From: CAZWFW01 sp964633445
GTDB lineage: Archaea; Undinarchaeota; CAZWFW01
NCBI GenBank assembly: GCA_964633445.1
Contig: CAZWFW010000054.1
Span: forward strand, 1 to 6,126
Reading direction: 5' to 3'
Length of the DNA stretch: 6,126 nucleotides
In this document: positions 1 to 5,929 of the stretch, piece by piece
How the letters are laid out: every line of letters begins with the position of its first letter
Numbering within the stretch: position 1 is the stretch's first letter
Notes under the pieces: generated by a model
The model's input: the letters and a program-made list of their open reading frames with translations, nothing else
Database searches by the model: none
Told to the model about the DNA's origin: nothing
Program-made: the position numbers and the translations under genes

Positions 1-11
1 ATTTTTCATAT

Positions 12-30
12 GGAAAAAAATATTAAATTA
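12..30 (+). promoter_or_regulatory. Probable archaeal promoter (BRE plus TATA-like) of the helicase gene
   Basis: A purine run, GGAAAAAAA (12-20), is followed directly by the AT-rich element TATTAAATTA (21-30). This is the layout of an archaeal TFB-recognition element plus TATA box. With the usual spacing of about 25 bases to the start site, transcription would begin near base 50 and leave a leader of about 25 bases before the ATG at 75. The promoter-like element before the second gene has the same GGAAAAAA-then-AT pattern. The whole region is AT-rich, so chance matches are likely and the call is tentative. No Shine-Dalgarno sequence is visible between here and the start codon. Confidence 0.4.
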
Positions 31-74
31 TAGATGCGTAAATTTCAAGACTTGTTAAGTATATAAGTTATTTT

Positions 75-3000
75 ATGCACGAAATATCGCAGAAGCTTGA
101 TAAGCATGTTGCAAAGTGGTTTAAAGGAAGGTTTAGAAGCTTAACACCTCCCCAAAGATTAGCACTACCTTACATTGTGCGAGGAGAAAATGTGCTTATT
201 TGTAGCCCTACTGGTAGTGGAAAATGCATAACTTCTGATGAGAAAGTTCTTGTAAAGGTAAATGACTCTATAGATTTACTAAGTGGTGATGAGCTTATAA
301 AAATTGCAGAAACTCGAGGAAAAATAATTTCATATCTTGATAATGGAAAACTATACCTTATACCTTCTCTAAAAGTTTATTCCATAGACAACAACTTTAA
401 AACAGTAGAAGCACCAGCAATGCTGTATGTTGAGGATTATGACGGAGAAATAATAGAAGTAGAGATGGAAGGTGGAAGAAAAATAAAAGTGACACCTGAT
501 CATCCATTATTAATTGAAAATAAAGAAAATTGGGTATGGATTCCAGCTAAAAATTTGAAAGCTGGTGATAAAGTTGCAGTACTGAGAAAAATTGATTGTA
601 AGCCTACTTTCAAAAAATTTGATGCTAAAAATGCCTTAAAAATCTTAAGAGAAGAATTTAAAGTATTTACATATGAAGATTTCGAAAAAATAAAAAAGAA
701 ATTGGAAAAGAACAATTATAAGCTGGAAAAACTAAACTTAGAGGATCTTGAAAAAGTAAGGATATTTTGTAAGCTAACCTATAGCGATATTGCCAAGAAA
801 GCAAAGCTTGACTTAACAACGGTCTGGAAGTTTTTTAAGGGAAAAAGCAAATATGGTAAAGATCTAATATTGAAAATCTTAAAGGAGAACCTTCCTAAAG
901 ATATAGAGGCTAATAGAATTTTTGTTGTAGATGGTAATAACAAAATAATAAGCTTTAGATATCCTGAAAAGGCTGATGGGGAATTGGTTAAATGGGTTGC
1001 CTTTGTTTTAAGCGAAGGGCATATTTGCTATAAAAATAAGGTATTCTTTTTGCGGATTTCTCAAAAGAAAAATTTAAAAATGCTAAGGGAATTTTTGATA
1101 ATAACTAAAGATCTTTTTGATCTGGAATTCAAGCAAAGGAATGATAAAGGTTGGTACTTAAATTCAAAATCTTTTGTTAAATTTATATTAGCTTACTTGG
1201 ATTTATCGGCAAATAGAGAAAAGAAGATTCCTGCGTGGATTTTAAACTTAGATGATAATTTAGTGAGCATCTTCTTGAGATGGTTCTTTTCTCTAGAGGC
1301 AGAGATTAGAGAAAATAAGATTATGTTAATAAAGGCAAGTGAGGATGTTATTGATAAAATACTATACTTACTTCTGAGATTTGGTATATTCCCTTGTCTT
1401 AATGAGGAAACAAAATATGCAGCAAATGATAAAAACAAAATTAAAAGAAAATATTTTAGCTTAAGCATTTGTGCAGATAATCTTAAAAGATTTTATGCAA
1501 AAATAGAAATTGAAGGTTCTTCGCAAATTATCAAGCAATTTAGGAATTTATCTGAAATATGCGATTCTTGGTGCAAGTTTAAGGAGAAATGGGGGGATAT
1601 TTACTGGGTTAAGGAAAGGGTAGGGTTGGTTTTGAATGATGGTGGTAATCCAGCATTATCGCAACACCTCAATAAAATTTCTAATTCTTCGCATATACTT
1701 TTTGTTAAAATAAAAAGAATTAAAAAGGTGAAATATAAAGGAAAAATTGTTGATTTCACAGTACCTAATTTAGCAAATTTTGTAGGTGGTAAAGGTGCAA
1801 TAGTTCTTCACAACACACTTGCAGCTTTCCTTTTCATTATAAGTGAACTAATAAAGCTTGCTAAGCAAAAAAAGCTTGAAAACAAAGTTTACTGTGTTTA
1901 CGTTAGTCCTTTAAGAGCATTATCGAGAGATATTCAGAAGAATTTGCTAGAACCTCTAAATGAGATTTACGAAATTTTAAAGGCCGAGGATGTTGATTTT
2001 GAGGAGGTTAGGGTTTTTGTAAGAACGGGTGATACACCTGCTCATGAAAAACAAAAAATGCTCAAAAAAACACCCCATATTCTGATTACGACTCCAGAAA
2101 CATTGGCTATAGTTTTAAACACACCAAAATTCTCAAGCAAGCTTACGGATGTTAAATGGGTGATTGTTGACGAAATTCATGAGTTAGCATCAAGCAAACG
2201 TGGTGTGCATTTAAGTTTAACTCTAGAAAGATTGCAAGAGAAATGCAATAGGGAATTCGTAAGAATTGGGTTAAGCGCAACAATAGCACCACTCCAAGAG
2301 GTTGCAAAATTTCTTGTAGGGTACAATGAAAGTGGCGAAGCGAGAAAATGTAAAATTATTAATACGTATTTTGAGCGTGGAATTGATTTAAAGGTCCTAT
2401 GCCCTGTTAGGGATCTCATTCACACTCCCGCTGAAAATGTTACAAATGCTATGTATAGAATTCTTGCAGATTTGATAAAGAGGCATAGAACTACGCTAAT
2501 ATTCACTAATACACGCTCTGGCACAGAGAAAGTCGTTTTCCACTTGAAAAATATATTTCAGGACAAAATTCATGAATATGAGGGGATTAAGGAAAGAATT
2601 GCAGCACATCACGGAAGCCTATCAAGGCAGGTTAGGCACGAGGTTGAGGATAAGCTTAAGAAAGGCGAATTAAAGGCTGTGATTTGTGTTGATAGAAATT
2701 CGAAGGTTTTAACTGATGAAGGTTGGGAAAGGATAAGTGAGGTTACTGGCATGCCTTTGTGCCTGAATAATAATTTAAATCTTGAGAAGGGTAACTTTAG
2801 AGATGTATTTTCAAAAAAGGGTATTTTTAGGGGATTTAAAATCAAAACGAGGCTTGGTAATGAGATAAAATGCACATCAGAGCATAGATTTCTTGTTATT
2901 CGGAATTCAAATCTTGTGTGGTGTGAAGCTAAAGATTTAAAAGTTGGAGATGAAGTTGCAGTCATAAGAAGAATACCTACATTTAACCAAAGGATACCGT

Positions 3001-5861
3001 ATTATTGCGAATTTCTTCCGAGAAACGCCTATGTATGGTTAAAGCAGGAGGTGTTAAAGGATATTAAAGAGGAAATTAAGAGGAAGTTTGGAAGTATTAA
3101 AAACTTTTGCAAGAAGGCTAAAGTGTCTTATAAGATTAGGGAAACTTTTAGAGGCACATACCCTTTCAGATTTAGCGATTTAGTAAAAATTTTGGATAAA
3201 CTTGGGGAGAAAAACCTCTTGGAAAAAATTGAATATTTCAGAAGCAACAAAACAAAAACTCTATTTAGGAATAAAAGACTCTCGAGGGATTTTATGAGAT
3301 TTCTTGGATACTGGCTTGCAGATGGGAGTTGGCATAACTCTGGCATTTCAATAGCAGGAGAAAAATCTTTAATCTCTTTTTATTCCAACTCTTTACAAAA
3401 AGATTTCAATCTTGAAGTGAGATGGGAAAGAAATCCGCGTGGCATACATCAGATAAAGTTCTGCTCAACAGTATTAAGGGATATGCTAAGGATTATGGTA
3501 AAATGTTCCAAGAAAAAGTCGCTCAGCGCGGAATTCCCCTCATTTCTTTTCAGATTACCAAATGAGTATAAATGGGCATTTCTTTCTGGCTATTTTGATG
3601 GAGATGGTTATCTTGAGGTTAGAAATGGAAAAATTTATTCTGCAGGTTTCACGACATTTAACAAAAAGTTTGCAGAAGGTATAAGAACTTTGCTGCTCCA
3701 ATTAGGAGTTATTGCCTCAGTAAGGAGTAGAGAATATAGAGAAACTCAAGAATTGAAGGGGAGAAGAATAAAAAAGGGAGGTATCTGTTATACTGTAGTC
3801 ATTTATGGCGGTGAAAATCTCAGAAAATTTATATCTTCAATTGATTCTGAAAGGAGAGATTTTGCTGAAGCAAAAGAAAAAGTTCTTCAAGGCAAAGGTT
3901 ACTGTAATCGAGATGTTATTCCAAATATAGGAGAAATTTTAAGAAAAGTTAGGAAAGAAGCAGGGCTAAGCACTTACAAACTGCAAAAAATCGGGTATAA
4001 TCCCGAAAAAGTTGAAATTAATGAGAGGGACATTACTAGAAGAAGTCTGCAGGAACTAATAAGAATTTACGAAAGGAATGGCAGTTCGAGCTATTTATCT
4101 TTCCTTAAAAAGCTTGCGTACTCAGATCTATTTTGGGATAAGATAGTTGAGAAGAAACCTATTACTTTAAAGGAAATATGGAGTTTGGTTGATGTAACCA
4201 ACAGTAATTATGTGATTAACGGATTTATCTGCAAAAATAGCTCAACATCTCTGGAATTAGGAATAGACATTGGTTATACTGATCTGGTTGCCCAAATTGG
4301 CTCACCTAAATCTGTTGCGAGACTCATTCAGAGAATTGGAAGAAGTGGTCATAAACTTGATAAAAAACCCAAGGGAAGGATGATTTGTCTAGATAGGGAT
4401 GATTTGGTAGAGTGCGCGGTAATGGTTAGAGAGGCTTGCAAGGGGAGAATAGATAGGATAAGTATACCGAGAAATTGTTTAGATGTTCTCGCTCAGCACA
4501 TCCTAGGAATGAGCATAGAGAGGAAATGGAGCGTTTATGAAGCTTATAAGCTTGTAAAGAGAAGCTATTGCTATAAGGATTTGCCCTTTGATATATTTAA
4601 GGCTGTTCTGCAGTATTTAAGCGGAAGATACGCAACGCTTGAGGGGTATAAGGTTTATGGTAAGATATGGTATGATGAGCAAGCTGAGGAATTTGGCAGG
4701 CGTGGTAAATACGCAAGAGTTATTTATTCGTTGAATATTGGCACTATTCCCGATGAGGTTGCCGTTGTTGTATTTACAACCGATGGAAAGTTTATAGGAA
4801 TGATCGAGGAGGATTTCCTCGAAAGGCTTAATAGAGGAGATATATTCGTTCTTTCGGGAAAAACTTATCGATTTTTATTTGCTAAAGGTCTTAAGGCTTA
4901 TGTTGAACCAGCATTTGATCTTAAACCAACCGTACCTAGTTGGTTTTCGGAAATGCTGCCATTAAGCTTCGATTTAGCGATTGAGATTGGAAAGTTTAGG
5001 AAAATGATGTTCGAGCTTATTGATAAAAATGTTTCTAAGGAAAAAGTTGTAAACATGCTTAAAAGGGAGTACCATGCAGATGCAAACTCCGCAAATTCAA
5101 TTTATGAATATTTCGTTGAGCAGTACAAATTTTTGAAATTGTTTGGTTTAAGCGTTGAGGACTTTCCAAGCAACGATGTTATTTTAATTGAGCGATTTGT
5201 CGATGAGTATGGGAGGCTTAACGTTATCTTCCACACTCTGTACGGCAGAAGGGTAAATGATGCATTATCCAGAGCTTTTGCCTATGTTCTTGGCAAAAAA
5301 GTCGCTGAGGAAGTTGGCATAGCGATTTGCGATAATGGCTTCGCGTTAATTTTGCCGAGAGGTGTTAAGGTTGATGAGAAGGAAATTAGGGAGCTTTTTG
5401 AGGAGGTTAATCGTGATAGCATCGCTGATATTCTGAGGGATGCTATAAGAAATACAGAATTGATAAAAAGAAGGTTTAGACATTGTGCGACAAGAGCCTT
5501 AATGATTTTGAGGAACTATAAGGGCACCAAGATAAAAGTTAGCAAGCAACAGTTAAACGCGGAGATTCTGCTTAAGGTTTGTGAGGAGATTCCAGATTTT
5601 CCTGTACTTGAAGAAACATTTAGAGAGATTCTGGAGGATGGCATGGATATCAAAAATGCAGAAAAAGTGCTGAGTTGGACTGAAAATAAGAAAGTTAGAA
5701 TTGTTATTTTGCCAGAGCTTGATACACCAAGTCCATTTTCGCACAACATTGTGCTCTTAGGATTATCTGATATAATACTGATGGAGGACAAGCGTGCAAT
5801 GCTTGAAAAATTACATAGGCAGGTTATGCAGAAGTTGCAGAAATTGAATTTTGAGAAGTAG
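75..5861 (+). CDS. lhr: Lhr-type superfamily 2 helicase precursor with two inteins
   Basis: This is an archaeal Lhr (large helicase-related, Ski2-like) ATP-dependent nucleic acid helicase, made as a 1928-residue precursor. Family members translocate 3'-5' on single strands and unwind duplexes, including RNA:DNA hybrids, in DNA repair or RNA metabolism. Host residues are 1-50, 581-870 and 1389-1928, giving 880 after splicing. Visible motifs are a Q-like LTPPQ (23-27), Walker A PTGSGK|T (45-50 plus 581), Ia SPLRALSRD (611-619), Ib TTPET (672-676), Walker B DEIH (699-702), III GLSAT (732-736), IV LIFTNTRSG (808-816), V SSTSLELGIDIG (1389-1400) and VI QRIGRSGH (1419-1426). The Lhr-specific C-terminal half follows. 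ATG 75 is chosen because the frame has a stop at 39-41 and no alternative ATG, GTG or TTG lies nearby downstream. The frame has no shift or internal stop. The subgroup (aLhr1, aLhr2 or other) is unresolved. Confidence 0.95.
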   Translation: MHEISQKLDKHVAKWFKGRFRSLTPPQRLALPYIVRGENVLICSPTGSGKCITSDEKVLVKVNDSIDLLSGDELIKIAETRGKIISYLDNGKLYLIPSLKVYSIDNNFKTVEAPAMLYVEDYDGEIIEVEMEGGRKIKVTPDHPLLIENKENWVWIPAKNLKAGDKVAVLRKIDCKPTFKKFDAKNALKILREEFKVFTYEDFEKIKKKLEKNNYKLEKLNLEDLEKVRIFCKLTYSDIAKKAKLDLTTVWKFFKGKSKYGKDLILKILKENLPKDIEANRIFVVDGNNKIISFRYPEKADGELVKWVAFVLSEGHICYKNKVFFLRISQKKNLKMLREFLIITKDLFDLEFKQRNDKGWYLNSKSFVKFILAYLDLSANREKKIPAWILNLDDNLVSIFLRWFFSLEAEIRENKIMLIKASEDVIDKILYLLLRFGIFPCLNEETKYAANDKNKIKRKYFSLSICADNLKRFYAKIEIEGSSQIIKQFRNLSEICDSWCKFKEKWGDIYWVKERVGLVLNDGGNPALSQHLNKISNSSHILFVKIKRIKKVKYKGKIVDFTVPNLANFVGGKGAIVLHNTLAAFLFIISELIKLAKQKKLENKVYCVYVSPLRALSRDIQKNLLEPLNEIYEILKAEDVDFEEVRVFVRTGDTPAHEKQKMLKKTPHILITTPETLAIVLNTPKFSSKLTDVKWVIVDEIHELASSKRGVHLSLTLERLQEKCNREFVRIGLSATIAPLQEVAKFLVGYNESGEARKCKIINTYFERGIDLKVLCPVRDLIHTPAENVTNAMYRILADLIKRHRTTLIFTNTRSGTEKVVFHLKNIFQDKIHEYEGIKERIAAHHGSLSRQVRHEVEDKLKKGELKAVICVDRNSKVLTDEGWERISEVTGMPLCLNNNLNLEKGNFRDVFSKKGIFRGFKIKTRLGNEIKCTSEHRFLVIRNSNLVWCEAKDLKVGDEVAVIRRIPTFNQRIPYYCEFLPRNAYVWLKQEVLKDIKEEIKRKFGSIKNFCKKAKVSYKIRETFRGTYPFRFSDLVKILDKLGEKNLLEKIEYFRSNKTKTLFRNKRLSRDFMRFLGYWLADGSWHNSGISIAGEKSLISFYSNSLQKDFNLEVRWERNPRGIHQIKFCSTVLRDMLRIMVKCSKKKSLSAEFPSFLFRLPNEYKWAFLSGYFDGDGYLEVRNGKIYSAGFTTFNKKFAEGIRTLLLQLGVIASVRSREYRETQELKGRRIKKGGICYTVVIYGGENLRKFISSIDSERRDFAEAKEKVLQGKGYCNRDVIPNIGEILRKVRKEAGLSTYKLQKIGYNPEKVEINERDITRRSLQELIRIYERNGSSSYLSFLKKLAYSDLFWDKIVEKKPITLKEIWSLVDVTNSNYVINGFICKNSSTSLELGIDIGYTDLVAQIGSPKSVARLIQRIGRSGHKLDKKPKGRMICLDRDDLVECAVMVREACKGRIDRISIPRNCLDVLAQHILGMSIERKWSVYEAYKLVKRSYCYKDLPFDIFKAVLQYLSGRYATLEGYKVYGKIWYDEQAEEFGRRGKYARVIYSLNIGTIPDEVAVVVFTTDGKFIGMIEEDFLERLNRGDIFVLSGKTYRFLFAKGLKAYVEPAFDLKPTVPSWFSEMLPLSFDLAIEIGKFRKMMFELIDKNVSKEKVVNMLKREYHADANSANSIYEYFVEQYKFLKLFGLSVEDFPSNDVILIERFVDEYGRLNVIFHTLYGRRVNDALSRAFAYVLGKKVAEEVGIAICDNGFALILPRGVKVDEKEIRELFEEVNRDSIADILRDAIRNTELIKRRFRHCATRALMILRNYKGTKIKVSKQQLNAEILLKVCEEIPDFPVLEETFREILEDGMDIKNAEKVLSWTENKKVRIVILPELDTPSPFSHNIVLLGLSDIILMEDKRAMLEKLHRQVMQKLQKLNFEK
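225..1814 (+). mobile_element. Intein 1 in Walker A, with LAGLIDADG homing endonuclease
   Basis: This 530-residue in-frame protein intron (precursor 51-580) splices itself out of the helicase. It begins with Cys51 (block A CITSDEKVLV) and ends VLHN (577-580), with Thr581 as the +1 nucleophile. Excision restores PTGSGK|TLAAFL. Block B is KVTPDHPLL (138-146) with Thr140 and His143. The region WVWIPAKNLKAGDKVAVL (153-170) closes the N-terminal splicing half. Block F is IVDFTVPNLANFVG (558-571) and block G is IVLHN, with penultimate His579, so the splicing residues look complete. The endonuclease half has VAFVLSEGHI (308-317, acidic Glu314) and IFLRWFFSLEAEI (399-411, Glu408). The second motif departs from the usual D-x-[DE]-G, so cleavage activity is uncertain. 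A helix-turn-helix-like stretch lies at about 222-270. Hand-counted rows are mostly AT-richer than the flanking gene. Confidence 0.93.
738..884 (+). other. Helix-turn-helix-like segment inside intein 1
   Basis: Precursor residues about 222-270 lie between the N-terminal splicing half and the first LAGLIDADG motif. The pattern is a helix, then LTYSDIAKKAKLDLTTVWKF (234-253), then a basic FKGKSKYGKD. It resembles small Cro/XRE-type DNA-binding folds, with 'DIAKKAKLD' as the positioning helix and turn and 'LTTVWKFFKG' as the recognition helix. Homing endonucleases often use extra DNA-binding subdomains to lengthen their recognition site, so a role in target recognition is inferred. The call rests on pattern alone. 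Confidence 0.5.
1815..2684 (+). other. Helicase core between the inteins: most of RecA1 and first part of RecA2
   Basis: Precursor residues 581-870 run from the Thr that completes Walker A to the residue before intein 2. They hold motif Ia (SPLRALSRD 611-619), Ib (TTPET 672-676), Walker B DEIH (699-702) for Mg-ATP hydrolysis, and motif III (GLSAT 732-736). The second RecA domain then starts with motif IV (LIFTNTRSG 808-816) and AAHHGSLSR (843-851), a segment typical of Lhr and Ski2-like enzymes just ahead of motif V. All expected catalytic residues are present, so the host protein appears functional once spliced. Confidence 0.88.
3081..3209 (+). other. Helix-turn-helix-like segment inside intein 2, before LAGLIDADG motif 1
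   Basis: Precursor residues about 1003-1045 contain FGSIKNFCKKAKVSYKI (1005-1021), a short FRGTYPFRFSD, then LVKILDKLG (1036-1044). This resembles the helix order of Cro/XRE-type domains. It lies between the splicing half and the first LAGLIDADG motif, the same position as the segment in intein 1. A DNA-recognition role is inferred. Confidence 0.42.
3921..4073 (+). other. Helix-turn-helix-like segment inside intein 2, after LAGLIDADG motif 2
   Basis: Precursor residues about 1283-1333 begin NIGEILRKVRKEAGLSTYKL (1284-1303) and end in ITRRSLQELIRIYE (1320-1333). The pattern 'long basic helix, AGLS, helix, ..., SLQELIRIYE' is like the first helices and closing helix of XRE-type DNA-binding domains. 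From memory, comparable segments occur after the second endonuclease motif in other large archaeal inteins, so this may be a normal module of such inteins. Function is inferred. Confidence 0.42.
4239..5858 (+). other. Helicase C-terminal host region: motifs V and VI, then Lhr-specific domains
   Basis: Precursor residues 1389-1928 complete the second RecA domain with motif V (SSTSLELGIDIG) and motif VI (QRIGRSGH 1419-1426, with arginine-finger candidates Arg1420 and Arg1423). By comparison with known Lhr-core architecture, about 1428-1545 should be the winged-helix domain. About 1549-1612 (VIYSLNIGTIPDEVAVVVFT onward) should be the start of the beta-barrel domain. The region GRRVNDALSRAFAYVLGKK (1724-1742) through DNGFALILP (1753-1761) matches the 'DEAD/H-associated' signature of Lhr proteins. 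KRRFRHCATRALMILRNYKG (1798-1817) and DTPSPFSHNIVLLGLSDIIL (1883-1902) are typical of archaeal members. Domain borders are approximate. Confidence 0.75.
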
Positions 5862-5877
5862 TGTGGTTGAAGACTCG

Positions 5878-5899
5878 TTTTTAAAGGAAAAAACTTTAA
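5878..5899 (+). terminator. Possible terminator: oligo-T stretch with small dyad
   Basis: Five T residues (5878-5882) come 17 bases after the helicase stop codon, and short T-runs are the usual archaeal termination signal. The run overlaps an inverted repeat, TTAAAG (5881-5886) and CTTTAA (5894-5899), separated by seven bases. The stem is only six AT-rich pairs and would be weak in RNA, especially in a thermophile. The dyad also touches the promoter-like element of the next gene, so it may be an operator instead. Confidence 0.3.
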
Positions 5900-5901
5900 T
5901 A
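5886..5901 (+). promoter_or_regulatory. Probable archaeal promoter (BRE plus TATA-like) of the transporter gene
   Basis: The purine run GGAAAAAA (5886-5893) followed by CTTTAATA (5894-5901) fits a TFB-recognition element plus TATA box. With usual spacing, transcription would start around 5923-5926, only a few bases before the ATG at 5930. That suggests a nearly leaderless transcript and explains the lack of a Shine-Dalgarno sequence. It also implies the transporter gene is transcribed separately from the helicase. Confidence 0.5.
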
Positions 5902-5929
5902 CAAGTTGTTTCTTAAAAGATTATGTATT

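Larger units (their letters stand above)
2685..4238 (+). mobile_element. Intein 2 in helicase motif V, with LAGLIDADG homing endonuclease
   Basis: This 518-residue in-frame protein intron (precursor 871-1388) begins with Cys871 (block A CVDRNSKVLTDEGW) and ends FICKN (1384-1388), followed by Ser1389 as the +1 nucleophile. Excision gives LKAVI|SSTSLELGID, an ordinary archaeal Lhr motif V. Block B is IKCTSEHRFLVI (931-942), with Thr934 and His937. The endonuclease motifs look intact: RFLGYWLADGS (1075-1085, Asp1083) and FLSGYFDGDGYL (1169-1180, Asp1177). Helix-turn-helix-like stretches sit before the first motif and after the second. The C-terminal end is unusual. The penultimate residue is Lys1387 instead of His, and block F (LVDVTNSNYVINGF, 1371-1384) is about two residues short and lacks its usual His. 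The unbroken frame and clean host junctions argue that it still splices. Confidence 0.92.

Noticed and set aside
1..9. Possible start of a divergent gene on the minus strand (ATG AAA AAT reading leftward from base 9)
   Set aside because: Only three codons are inside the window, so nothing about the product can be checked.
10..33. Short frame ATG-GAA-AAA...TAG (seven codons) upstream of the helicase
   Set aside because: It lies within the AT-rich promoter region, has no ribosome site and is too short to judge. The same frame is open to base 1, so it could equally be the tail of an upstream gene; neither reading can be supported.
500..715. Open frame on the minus strand, and similar ones at 1193-1468, 2177-2419, 2609-2965, 3128-3346 and 5516-5791
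   Set aside because: All lie opposite the continuous helicase/intein frame, show no recognisable motif and have low-complexity hydrophobic products expected from the antisense of Lys-rich AT-rich coding DNA.
225..4238. Reading the two insertions as a gene fusion or as separately inserted endonuclease genes
   Set aside because: Both are in frame, begin with Cys blocks, end in Asn followed by Thr or Ser, and rejoin textbook helicase motifs exactly. Inteins explain this better than fusion or free-standing genes.
225..4238. Hybrid excision joining the start of intein 1 to the end of intein 2, deleting the RecA core between them
   Set aside because: It is chemically imaginable but would need mismatched splicing halves of two dissimilar inteins, and nothing in the sequence points to it.
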